Shown: positions 8,232-15,384 of the stretch, piece by piece
Layout: each line of letters begins with the position of its first letter
Position numbering within the stretch: the first letter of the stretch is position 1
Source of the DNA: an uncultured Verrucomicrobiota bacterium
GTDB taxonomy: Bacteria > Verrucomicrobiota > Kiritimatiellia > RFP12 > UBA1067
Direction of reading: 5' to 3'
Assembly: GCA_947305585.1 (NCBI GenBank)
Contig: CAMZDY010000007.1
Span: 1-23,005 of the forward strand
DNA: 23,005 nt
The notes under the pieces: generated by a model
Database searches by the model: none
What the model was told of the DNA's origin: nothing
The model's input: the letters and a program-made list of their open reading frames with translations, nothing else
Translations under genes and position numbers: made by a program

Positions 8232-9255
8232 GCCGTTCTCCGGAATACTTGTTCCGGTGGATGGGTCCCCACCACCATTCATTGTCCAAATACCACTGCA
8301 CGGTTTTGCGGATGCCGGTATCGAAATTCTCCTCCGGGCGCCAACCGAGTTCATCCATAAGCTTGGTCGGATCTATGGCATAGCGAAGATCGTGCCCCGG
8401 GCGATCCTTGACGTAGGTGATGAGGTCCTCGTACTTGCCGCCGGACGCGCGCGGACGGAGCTCGTCCAGAATGGCGCAGATGGTCTTGACCACCTCGAGG
8501 TTGGTGCGCTCGTTGTGTCCGCCCACGTTGTACGTTTCGCCGCTCGCGCCCTTCTCGTTCACGAGGCAGAGCGCCTTCACGTGGTCGTCCACGAAAAGCC
8601 AGTCGCGAATGTTGGCGCCAGCGCCATACACGGGAAGAGGCTTCTCCTCGAGACAGTTTAGAATGACAAGCGGGATCAGCTTCTCCGGGAAATGGTATGG
8701 CCCGTAGTTGTTGGAGCAGTTCGTAATCAGCACCGGCAGTCCATACGTGTCGTGCCAAGCACGGACCAGATGGTCGGATGACGCCTTGGAGGCGGAATAG
8801 GGACTATGCGGAGAATACGGCGTCTTTTCCGTGAAATACCCCTCCTCGCCCAGCGTGCCGTACACTTCGTCGGTCGAGATATGCTGAAATACGAAATCAG
8901 GACATTCACGCCAGTATTTGAGCGCCGCCTGCAAGAGCGTGGCGGTGCCAACGATGTTGGTGCGGATGAACTCGCCGGGACCGTCGATCGACCGGTCCAC
9001 GTGCGACTCTGCCGCCAGATGGAAGATGGTATCGGGTTTGAAGCTTTCGAAAGCTCCATCCATAGCCGCTTGGTCGCAGATGTCAGCTTTGAGGAGCGTA
9101 TACCTGCCCTCCACCTCCTTGAGCGACTCCACATTGCCGGCGTAGGTAAGCTTGTCCACCACCAGCACGTCGCATCCCTGACGGCACAGGTGGCGCACCA
9201 GTGCGCTCCCGATGAACCCGCAACCGCCAGTGACAATACAGCGCTTATTCTTCAT
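8218..9255 (-). CDS. rfbB: dTDP-glucose 4,6-dehydratase
   Basis: Converts dTDP-glucose to dTDP-4-keto-6-deoxyglucose, the committed step toward dTDP-rhamnose and related deoxysugars, in the cytoplasm with bound NAD. An extended short-chain dehydrogenase of 345 residues: Rossmann motif GGCGFIGS (10-17; the third position is usually Ala), HLAAESHVDRSI (79-90), catalytic STDEVYG with Thr128-Asp129-Glu130, and YSASK (Tyr153, Lys157). RDWLFVDDH and KDRPGHDLRYAID further on are diagnostic of RfbB/RmlB rather than UDP-sugar epimerases. ATG at 9255 has GGAG about 7 bases upstream and overlaps the copolymerase gene's end by 11 bases. rmlA, rmlC and rmlD are absent here, so the final sugar cannot be named. 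Its position after the export genes suggests it feeds the same polysaccharide. Confidence 0.95.
   Translation of the reverse strand: MKNKRCIVTGGCGFIGSALVRHLCRQGCDVLVVDKLTYAGNVESLKEVEGRYTLLKADICDQAAMDGAFESFKPDTIFHLAAESHVDRSIDGPGEFIRTNIVGTATLLQAALKYWRECPDFVFQHISTDEVYGTLGEEGYFTEKTPYSPHSPYSASKASSDHLVRAWHDTYGLPVLITNCSNNYGPYHFPEKLIPLVILNCLEEKPLPVYGAGANIRDWLFVDDHVKALCLVNEKGASGETYNVGGHNERTNLEVVKTICAILDELRPRASGGKYEDLITYVKDRPGHDLRYAIDPTKLMDELGWRPEENFDTGIRKTVQWYLDNEWWWGPIHRNKYSGERLGKG
8238..8241 (-). promoter_or_regulatory. Ribosome binding site deciding the argC TTG start
   Basis: GGAG on the minus strand, 6 bases before TTG at 8231 and inside the last codons of the dTDP-glucose dehydratase gene. It is the main nucleotide evidence for a non-ATG start of argC. 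Confidence 0.65.
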
Positions 9256-11659
9256 CCGTCAACTCCGATTTCTTGGCTGCCGCCTCTTCCGATGTCTGGG
9301 CGGCATCGCCTTCCTTCTCCTGCTTCTTGTGGCGCGGACCGTAGCCGTAGCCATAACCGTAGCCATAACCGTACCCACCATACCCGCCGTAGCCGTAATA
9401 GCCCTTGCGATAGCCGCCGCCATGATGACGCGAGGGACTGAACGCAGCTTGGCTGGAAACTTCGACGTCGTTCACCACCACGCCGAGAATCGTGGCGCCC
9501 GCTTCGGACAGACAACGCGAGCAGTACTGGATGGGCTTGAAGTGGGTGCGGTCGGGGCAGCACATGATGATGGCCGAATCCACCAGCGTGGCGAGGGTAA
9601 CCACGTCGCCCACGAGGCCGAACGGCGGCGAGTCCACGATAATCTTGTCGAAGTGTTCGCGCGCCCACTCCAGAAATTCGGGCACGATCTTGGAACCGAG
9701 AATCGTGGCGGGGTTGACCCCCTCAGGCGGCAACGAGCAGATGACGCTCATGTTGGGCACGCTCGTTTCCTTCACTAGCTTGCCGAAATCGGGCAATTCA
9801 TCGGGATTGGCCGACTGCATCACGTGCGAGAACGATGTTTCCTTGGTCAGCTCCACGCCCCACACCTTGGCCATGCGGGGACGGCGCATATCGAAGTCCA
9901 CCAGGAGCGTGCGCTTGCCCGTCTGGGCGTAGGAGATGGCCATCGAGGCGGAGGTGATGGTCTTGCCTTCGCCGGGCTGGGTGGAGATGACGAGCATGCA
10001 CTTGCTCATCGATTCGTACCGGGGCGAGTCCAAAAGGTTCCGGAGTCCCGCCATCGCCTCGGAGAACTGCGAATACTTGTCCTCCACCATGAAGCGGGCC
10101 ACCTGTTCGCGCTTTTTCCGCCGGACGTGCGGCAACACCGCCAGCACCTTGAGCGAGAGACGCCCTTCGATGTCGGAAAGGTTGACCACCGTATCCTCCA
10201 GGTTGTCCATGACGAGCACGAAGAGAAGCCCCAAGCCGATGGAGGCCACGATGCCCGCGCCGAAGATCATGAGCGGATTGGGCAGAACGGGCTTGGTGGG
10301 CACGTTGGCCAGCTTGGCGAGACGCACGATCTCGTTGTTGGCCTCGGCATCCATGCGCGCCTTGTTCTCGTCCATGATAAGGCCTTCGAGAACGTTGTTG
10401 GAGACCTTGAATTCCGCCTCCAGCTGTCCGAGCCCCGACTCCGCCAACACGATCCGCTGTTCCACGCTCGCCAACTCGTTGCGCAGATCCTCCTGTTTGA
10501 TACGGAGATTTCCAAGCTGGTTCCGGGCCACCTGCAAAGTGGAGCGGCCGGTGAGGAGCGCGCGGGAAACCGCGTCGAGGAAGCGCTGCTTGGAAAGATC
10601 AAGCTTCTTTCTGGCCATCATCACATCCGGATGGTTGTCGGTAAAGGACACGAGGAGCGAGGAATACAGACCGGAATCATCCTGGAACTGACGGTATTCC
10701 TTGGCTATTTCCTCCGCTCGCGGCACACCGGAAGAGAGATTGCCGAAACTTTCGGGATCCTGCTGAACCGCGGTAAGCAGTTTCTCCCATTCGATGAGCT
10801 GAGTTTCGGTGGTCTCCAGCGCCAGCACGTCGCCCGTAGTTTTGCTGAGGCCCTGCTGGATCGTTTCACGCATCGACCGGAGGTTGTCCACCTTGTTGGC
10901 GGTTCGGAAATCGAGAAGCTGCTTGGCGATCTTGTCCACTTCGCGCCGACGCTTCTCCACGTTGCCGTGGATCTGGCTCACCGCCTTGTCGCAGCGAAGC
11001 TTGTTCTCTTCGTCGGTGAAGCTTTCGATGGCCTCGGCATAGGCGTTGGCGAGCGCGGCCGCTAGGGCGGGCGTACCTGACCGCACGGTGATGGTGATGA
11101 TGCGGGAATTGCGCTGCAATTCCAGCTCGGAACCGCCGAGCGTGGAGATGATTTCCTCGTCGGTGATGGTGGAGGCGGGATGATTGGCCCGGTACTGCTG
11201 GACGATGCGCGTTACGATCTTGTCCGAACGCCAGTCAGGGATGCGGGTGTTGAAGATTTCGGCATAGGTATTGCCGTAGTCGGGCATGACCTGATCGAGC
11301 GAGCGCCCGACGCCGGCCGAAGACCGCCGCATATCCATCGTAAATGAACTTTGCGCCTCGTAGATGGTGGGCGAAATGCGGTACACCGCGAACGCCACCA
11401 CGAGCCCCACCAGCAGAAACACGAACACGCTGAGCCAGCGTTGCGAAATCACCCGAAGCATACGCCCGATGGTGATCGTGCCCACGATCGAGCCGCCCGC
11501 ATCCACGCCGCCCGGTTGACCGTACGGACCAGACTGCCCGTAAGTGCCATAGCCCATCCCGCCGTACGCACGCGCGCCGTAGTACTGAGGCCCCTTGGTG
11601 GATCCATAGTACTGGGGTGACGAGGATTTGCCGCCGTAATACATGGGACTGTCTGCCAT
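9245..11659 (-). CDS. Wzc-like polysaccharide copolymerase with BY-kinase domain
   Basis: Inner-membrane chain-length regulator fused to a bacterial tyrosine kinase; it works with the Wzy polymerase and the OPX protein to polymerise and export capsule or exopolysaccharide. In order across 804 residues: a Tyr-rich cytoplasmic N-terminus (1-50), transmembrane segment (about 74-93), Wzz domain with a long periplasmic coiled coil (about 94-455), and a second transmembrane segment (about 463-484). The kinase follows with Walker A QPGEGKT (561-567), Walker A' LLVDFDMRRP (585-594) and Walker B KIIVDSPP (673-680). A Gly/Tyr-rich tail with 11 tyrosines (750-773) is the expected autophosphorylation cluster. 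ATG at 11659 has AGGAG 6 bases upstream. It starts 3 bases after the Wzy-like gene ends. Single-chain fusion of the two modules is the Gram-negative form. The phosphatase usually paired with such kinases is not in the window. Confidence 0.94.
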   Translation of the reverse strand: MADSPMYYGGKSSSPQYYGSTKGPQYYGARAYGGMGYGTYGQSGPYGQPGGVDAGGSIVGTITIGRMLRVISQRWLSVFVFLLVGLVVAFAVYRISPTIYEAQSSFTMDMRRSSAGVGRSLDQVMPDYGNTYAEIFNTRIPDWRSDKIVTRIVQQYRANHPASTITDEEIISTLGGSELELQRNSRIITITVRSGTPALAAALANAYAEAIESFTDEENKLRCDKAVSQIHGNVEKRRREVDKIAKQLLDFRTANKVDNLRSMRETIQQGLSKTTGDVLALETTETQLIEWEKLLTAVQQDPESFGNLSSGVPRAEEIAKEYRQFQDDSGLYSSLLVSFTDNHPDVMMARKKLDLSKQRFLDAVSRALLTGRSTLQVARNQLGNLRIKQEDLRNELASVEQRIVLAESGLGQLEAEFKVSNNVLEGLIMDENKARMDAEANNEIVRLAKLANVPTKPVLPNPLMIFGAGIVASIGLGLLFVLVMDNLEDTVVNLSDIEGRLSLKVLAVLPHVRRKKREQVARFMVEDKYSQFSEAMAGLRNLLDSPRYESMSKCMLVISTQPGEGKTITSASMAISYAQTGKRTLLVDFDMRRPRMAKVWGVELTKETSFSHVMQSANPDELPDFGKLVKETSVPNMSVICSLPPEGVNPATILGSKIVPEFLEWAREHFDKIIVDSPPFGLVGDVVTLATLVDSAIIMCCPDRTHFKPIQYCSRCLSEAGATILGVVVNDVEVSSQAAFSPSRHHGGGYRKGYYGYGGYGGYGYGYGYGYGYGPRHKKQEKEGDAAQTSEEAAAKKSELTDEE
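9338..9397. repeat. In-frame hexamer repeats coding the Gly-Tyr tail
   Basis: Six 6-base units (ACCGTA, GCCGTA, GCCATA, ACCGTA, GCCATA, ACCGTA on the plus strand) at 9338-9373 are followed by two 9-base units and another hexamer. The 12-base block GCCATAACCGTA occurs twice in tandem. Read on the minus strand they code alternating Tyr and Gly in the kinase tail. The unit length is a multiple of three, so gain or loss changes the tyrosine number without a frameshift. Confidence 0.85.
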
Positions 11660-11662
11660 ATG

Positions 11663-13057
11663 CTACTCCTTTTCCGCTTGCGGTTTCTTGATCGAGGGCG
11701 CGGAGTTGGCCGAAATCGCCAATGCAGCCGCGAGCACGATCAAAACGTCGCTGCGCCATACCGAACATTCGAAAAACGTCGCCGGAACCACCGCCAAGAG
11801 TAGCACCGGAAAGAGAAAATTGAGCGGACGCCACTTGAGATTGGCGAAACCGGCCACGAGCCGCGAAAGATACGTCCAGGCGAGAAACCCCAAGCCAGTG
11901 GCGAAAAACGCCGCCCCGATCACTCCGCGCTCGGCCACCAGCTGCCACCAGCCGCTCAATGCCATCGACTGTCCGATCGGAACGAGGCGGCACTCCTCCG
12001 GCGAAACGAAGAAGCGGATGTCAAGTTTGAACGAACCAAGCCCCGACCCCAGCCAAGGGTTCCGGGTAAACACCTTGGCCGCCACGTCCGAGAGGATCCC
12101 CCTCAGCCGCATGAATCCCTCCGGCCATAATTCAAGCTCTTTGCACGCGCGGTAGCGAAGACCGAGCCCGCTCGAGGGATCGGCCAAGACCGCCAGCAAC
12201 CCCGCCGCCACGAATACGGCTATGAAAAAGAGTCCGCACCGGAAAGAACCGGCACCTTCAAACGCAGAATTGACCGTAATGAAGCCGATCACCACCATGA
12301 GCAACGCGGCCGCCAAAAAGGCGAGCGTACATACTATGCCGGAAAAGAGCAACAGCCCCGCCATGCAGCCGGCGAGACCGAAGACAAGCAGGAACTCAAC
12401 CTGCAACCAGCGGTTTTCGTTGGCGCCGAACATCCCGGCCGTCCCCAGCAACAAAGCGACACCAAAGCCCATGCCGACGAACGCGGGCGAGTTGGGCGGA
12501 CACTGCGACAGAAGCAGGAAGGTCTGATCGCCCACGAGATAGCAGTAGGCAAAGAATAGCCCCATCAGCCCCGCAAGCGACGCCACCGTGGCGCAATAGG
12601 CGATACGGGCCGATTTGCCCATCGCATTGCGGATGCCGATCAAAACGACCGCCATCGCCACTGAGGCCGCGAACGGCAACTCCGCCTGTCCGTCAACGCT
12701 CCCCGGCATGTACTGCCACATGGCGCTTTTGAGCGACCATGCCTGAAGTTCCAGATCGTACTTGAGCGCAATCCCCCCATTGATCCAGCGGATCACCGAA
12801 TACGCCACCAAAGCAAGGATAAAATAGGTGAAGGGGTCGCGGACAATCGTCCGCACCACCCGCTCGCGGGCGTTGTGCGGCATCTCTCCGCCGATACGGG
12901 AAGGCTCCATGACCACCCACACCGCCCCCAGGAGCGACAGCCACAAGAGCGTCGCCGCCATCCAACCCGAACCGCAGTACGGGAAAAGCAACAGCGGCGC
13001 AACCGTAAGCAACCCTAGGTGCGCCGCCAGAGCGTATTTGGAAATCAGCTTCTGCAC
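11663..13057 (-). CDS. Wzy/O-antigen-ligase-like polytopic membrane protein
   Basis: Probably the polysaccharide polymerase (or ligase) of this locus, acting on lipid-linked repeat units at the periplasmic face of the inner membrane. The 464-residue protein has about 10-12 hydrophobic segments and, between residues 290 and 375, a large non-hydrophobic loop. The loop ends in NPWLGSGLGSF (333-343) and is followed by WQLVAERGVIG (371-381), the pattern seen around the main loop of the Wzy_C/O-antigen-ligase superfamily. Sequence alone does not separate polymerase from ligase; position between the export genes and the copolymerase favours polymerase. The start is GTG at 13057, immediately after the barrel gene's TAA with no intervening base and no clear Shine-Dalgarno site, so re-initiation is likely. 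The next internal ATG (codon 33) would remove the first membrane segment. Confidence 0.82.
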   Translation of the reverse strand: MQKLISKYALAAHLGLLTVAPLLLFPYCGSGWMAATLLWLSLLGAVWVVMEPSRIGGEMPHNARERVVRTIVRDPFTYFILALVAYSVIRWINGGIALKYDLELQAWSLKSAMWQYMPGSVDGQAELPFAASVAMAVVLIGIRNAMGKSARIAYCATVASLAGLMGLFFAYCYLVGDQTFLLLSQCPPNSPAFVGMGFGVALLLGTAGMFGANENRWLQVEFLLVFGLAGCMAGLLLFSGIVCTLAFLAAALLMVVIGFITVNSAFEGAGSFRCGLFFIAVFVAAGLLAVLADPSSGLGLRYRACKELELWPEGFMRLRGILSDVAAKVFTRNPWLGSGLGSFKLDIRFFVSPEECRLVPIGQSMALSGWWQLVAERGVIGAAFFATGLGFLAWTYLSRLVAGFANLKWRPLNFLFPVLLLAVVPATFFECSVWRSDVLIVLAAALAISANSAPSIKKPQAEKE

Positions 13058-14296
13058 TTAGTAGGTAAGGCGGAAGCCGACCGTGGCACGCCACCGGTCG
13101 TAATCGTAGTTTCCGTTCTTGGCCGTTCCGGAATACCAAGCCTGCTGGTACTCAAACGAAGTGAACACGCCCACGAAACGGTTGATCGTGTAGTTGAGGC
13201 TCAACCGGGCGGTGGCGATATCATGCTCGTAATCGTTCTGGTTGTACGTGTTGAACGGATGCTCCGTATGGCGGTAGGCCGTATCGAACGACACCCTGAC
13301 CTTGCCGCGAACCATGCTGTGGGCGATACCCCAGCTCAAGGTGTCGGTCAACGCCGAGCTGCCGCGGGCCGTCTCCGAAGGCGAGTAGTAGCGGGAACCC
13401 AAAAGCATCATGTTCCAGTTGTCCGTCATCTTCCAATTGGCCGAGATCATGTAGGTAGGCGCGTTTTCGGAGCTGTTGCAATAGTCGTAATGGCTCCACC
13501 CCACGAGCACCTTGTAGGAGATGCGTTCGGTCATATAGGAGCCGATACCGCCCATCACCGAGTAACCGCTGGAATCGTTGTCGATATGGTTTTGCGTGTC
13601 CCAGGCGTAATACTTGGACGACATGTTCTCCTGCGTATAGCCGGCGTAGTTGGCGGCAATCAAGAGGTCGGTCCATTTGCTGGCCGCATATCCCATCTCC
13701 ACGCCCACCATCCAGCGCGTCCAGCCATACAGCGGCGCGTAGGACATTTCCTTGTTGTGGTAGTTCAGGTAGTAATAGCTGGCGTTGACGTTGGCGTGAA
13801 GCTGTTCGGTGAACCTCCGCTCCAGCACACCGGCAAAATTGGCCTGCTGGCGATCGCGCCCGACGCCGCGTCCGCCATCATTCATGGCATCATCGTCCTG
13901 CGAGATCATCTGGAAGCTCTCCGAGAGCATCAAGTGCCAACCCTTGCCGCCGTTCTCCGAGTCGCTCCAGTTGAAGATCAGGTTCTCGCCCAGCGACGAG
14001 TTGTTGTGCGAACTGGAATACTTGGAAGAATAAGCATGATACTGATAGTTGATGCCGCCGGTCAAATTCCAATTGTCGCCGGTATACTCGAGCGTGGCGC
14101 CGGGGCTGACGCACCACGACTGGCCATCGGCTTTCTTCTTGGTGCTGTCGACATTGGAATCGTAGGTGAACGAAAAGTTCACGTAGGGCTTGAGGGTCAT
14201 GCGCTGACCGATCTTGATGCCGCCGGGACGATCCAACTCTTCGGCCTGCGCCACCATCACTGCGGCCATCGCCGCTGCAAACAGGATCTTTTTCAT
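13058..14296 (-). CDS. Outer-membrane beta-barrel protein of the export locus
   Basis: A 412-residue exported protein with a signal peptide (MKKILFAAAMAAVMVAQA, cleavage about residue 18). The mature part is built of alternating aromatic and polar residues in short strands separated by polar loops (for example WNLTGGINYQYHAYSS and ARLSLNYTINRFVGVFTSF) and ends in RWRATVGFRLTY, with the C-terminal aromatic expected of an outer-membrane barrel. About 390 mature residues could form a barrel of roughly 16-18 strands. The family was not recognised with certainty; it resembles the outer-membrane beta-barrel proteins encoded in exopolysaccharide loci. The location, two genes after a short OPX lipoprotein and directly before the Wzy-like gene, suggests it is the outer-membrane exit channel, but it could instead be a structural or adhesive protein. 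AAGG sits about 11 bases upstream of the ATG. The stop abuts the next gene's start. Confidence 0.82.
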   Translation of the reverse strand: MKKILFAAAMAAVMVAQAEELDRPGGIKIGQRMTLKPYVNFSFTYDSNVDSTKKKADGQSWCVSPGATLEYTGDNWNLTGGINYQYHAYSSKYSSSHNNSSLGENLIFNWSDSENGGKGWHLMLSESFQMISQDDDAMNDGGRGVGRDRQQANFAGVLERRFTEQLHANVNASYYYLNYHNKEMSYAPLYGWTRWMVGVEMGYAASKWTDLLIAANYAGYTQENMSSKYYAWDTQNHIDNDSSGYSVMGGIGSYMTERISYKVLVGWSHYDYCNSSENAPTYMISANWKMTDNWNMMLLGSRYYSPSETARGSSALTDTLSWGIAHSMVRGKVRVSFDTAYRHTEHPFNTYNQNDYEHDIATARLSLNYTINRFVGVFTSFEYQQAWYSGTAKNGNYDYDRWRATVGFRLTY

Positions 14297-14316
14297 TTTA
14301 TATATTACCTTTTAAA

Positions 14317-15357
14317 TCAATTCTGGTTCTGGTAGCCCGTGGGTTCGATCGGCATATCGGGCGTAAGCGGAGGGTTGTCTCCGCTATTCGACGTAGGCGC
14401 CCAAGGAGCATCCTTGCCATCAATCTTGAATTCCGGCGTGACCGGTCTGGTGGACTCCACCATCGACATGGTATTCAACGGATCGCTGAACTGGGCCATG
14501 ACGCGATCGGTGAAGTCGCTTGACATAGCGGTAAATCCGCCGGAACCCACCGTTTCCATCGCGATATCGGACAGCATGGCATCCGTCAGCTGCGGGCCGG
14601 TAGCCCGGAGAGAAACCAAAACCGCCTCTTCATATTGCGGCTGGTCGCCAGCATCGGTGACGCCCAGCATGGGATCGTACGTCTGCACCTGATTGTTGGC
14701 GCCGAGCGCGGCGGGAATCCATTCGCCACGCGCCTTGCTCTGGTCTTCCGGAGCGAAGTTTGAAGTGAGGGTATCGGAAAGATCGGCCGGCGAACCGTTG
14801 GAAGCCTTGACCAGCATCAGCACCGCGAAGGTGTTCCTCACGGCCGCGTCCGCACCGCCCGCCGTAGCAGACTGAACCTTCTCCATCACCGCCTTGGATA
14901 CCTCCACGAACTGCGCATCGGTGAAGGTGACGGCCGGATCTGCCGCCCGGTTCAAGAGCTCCGCGCCGAAGTTTTCGTTGATGACCGTCAACGCTTCCGG
15001 CGAGACGGTGGCGAACGTCTGCGCCACCAGCGCGGTCAGATTGCCGGGCGCCGCATTCTGGATCGCCGCGCGGTTGGCCGCCAAAAACATGGCCGCCCGC
15101 TCGTCCGCGCCAACTCCGGGCATCGTGTCGATGGCGGTGTTGACCGTGGCGAGGAACGTAAGCTGATCTTCCGCCGAAAGCTTGCTCATGATCTCGGCCA
15201 TCTTGGCCGGATCCTGCGCCGCATCGGACACCTGCTCGAGCGCCGCCTGGAGCGACATGGTTTCGCGCGCCTTGCCGTTGCCGTTGGTCTGGGCCATGAC
15301 GCCGGCGGCCATCACCGCCGCGAGCCCCGCAACCATAAGATATTTCAGTGTTTTCAT
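14317..15357 (-). CDS. Secreted helical protein of unknown function in EPS locus
   Basis: I do not recognise this 346-residue protein. A signal peptide is clear (MKTLKYLMVAGLAAVMAAGVMA, cleavage near residue 22, before QTNG). The mature protein is Ala-rich and predicted mostly helical to about residue 300. It reads as a series of short amphipathic helices rich in Ala, Thr, Asp and Glu (for example DPAKMAEIMSKLSAEDQLTF and FTDAQFVEVSKAVMEKVQ), with no cysteine, no catalytic motif and no lipobox. The last 45 residues are Pro/Asn-rich and probably disordered. It is likely a soluble periplasmic or secreted protein. ATG at 15357 has AAGGAA about 6 bases upstream. It lies 27 bases after the OPX gene and 20 bases before the barrel gene on the same strand, so a role in export assembly is a reasonable guess. 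A chaperone or matrix protein is equally possible. Confidence 0.85.
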   Translation of the reverse strand: MKTLKYLMVAGLAAVMAAGVMAQTNGNGKARETMSLQAALEQVSDAAQDPAKMAEIMSKLSAEDQLTFLATVNTAIDTMPGVGADERAAMFLAANRAAIQNAAPGNLTALVAQTFATVSPEALTVINENFGAELLNRAADPAVTFTDAQFVEVSKAVMEKVQSATAGGADAAVRNTFAVLMLVKASNGSPADLSDTLTSNFAPEDQSKARGEWIPAALGANNQVQTYDPMLGVTDAGDQPQYEEAVLVSLRATGPQLTDAMLSDIAMETVGSGGFTAMSSDFTDRVMAQFSDPLNTMSMVESTRPVTPEFKIDGKDAPWAPTSNSGDNPPLTPDMPIEPTGYQNQN

Positions 15358-15384
15358 AACGTGTTCCTTGTTTGAAATCGTTCC

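Noticed and set aside
9824..11065. Plus-strand open frame of 413 codons opposite the copolymerase/kinase
   Set aside because: It is antisense to the coiled-coil and kinase coding region, and its composition (His, Arg, Leu, Gly rich) is that of a shadow frame.
14297..14316. AT-rich TATATA tract before the barrel gene as a promoter
   Set aside because: There is no -35 at suitable spacing, and the tract is adequately explained as a short leader with an AAGG ribosome binding site.
13019..14335. Plus-strand open frame of 438 codons opposite the beta-barrel gene
   Set aside because: The minus frame has a signal peptide, barrel pattern and operon context. The plus frame has none and spans two intergenic junctions.
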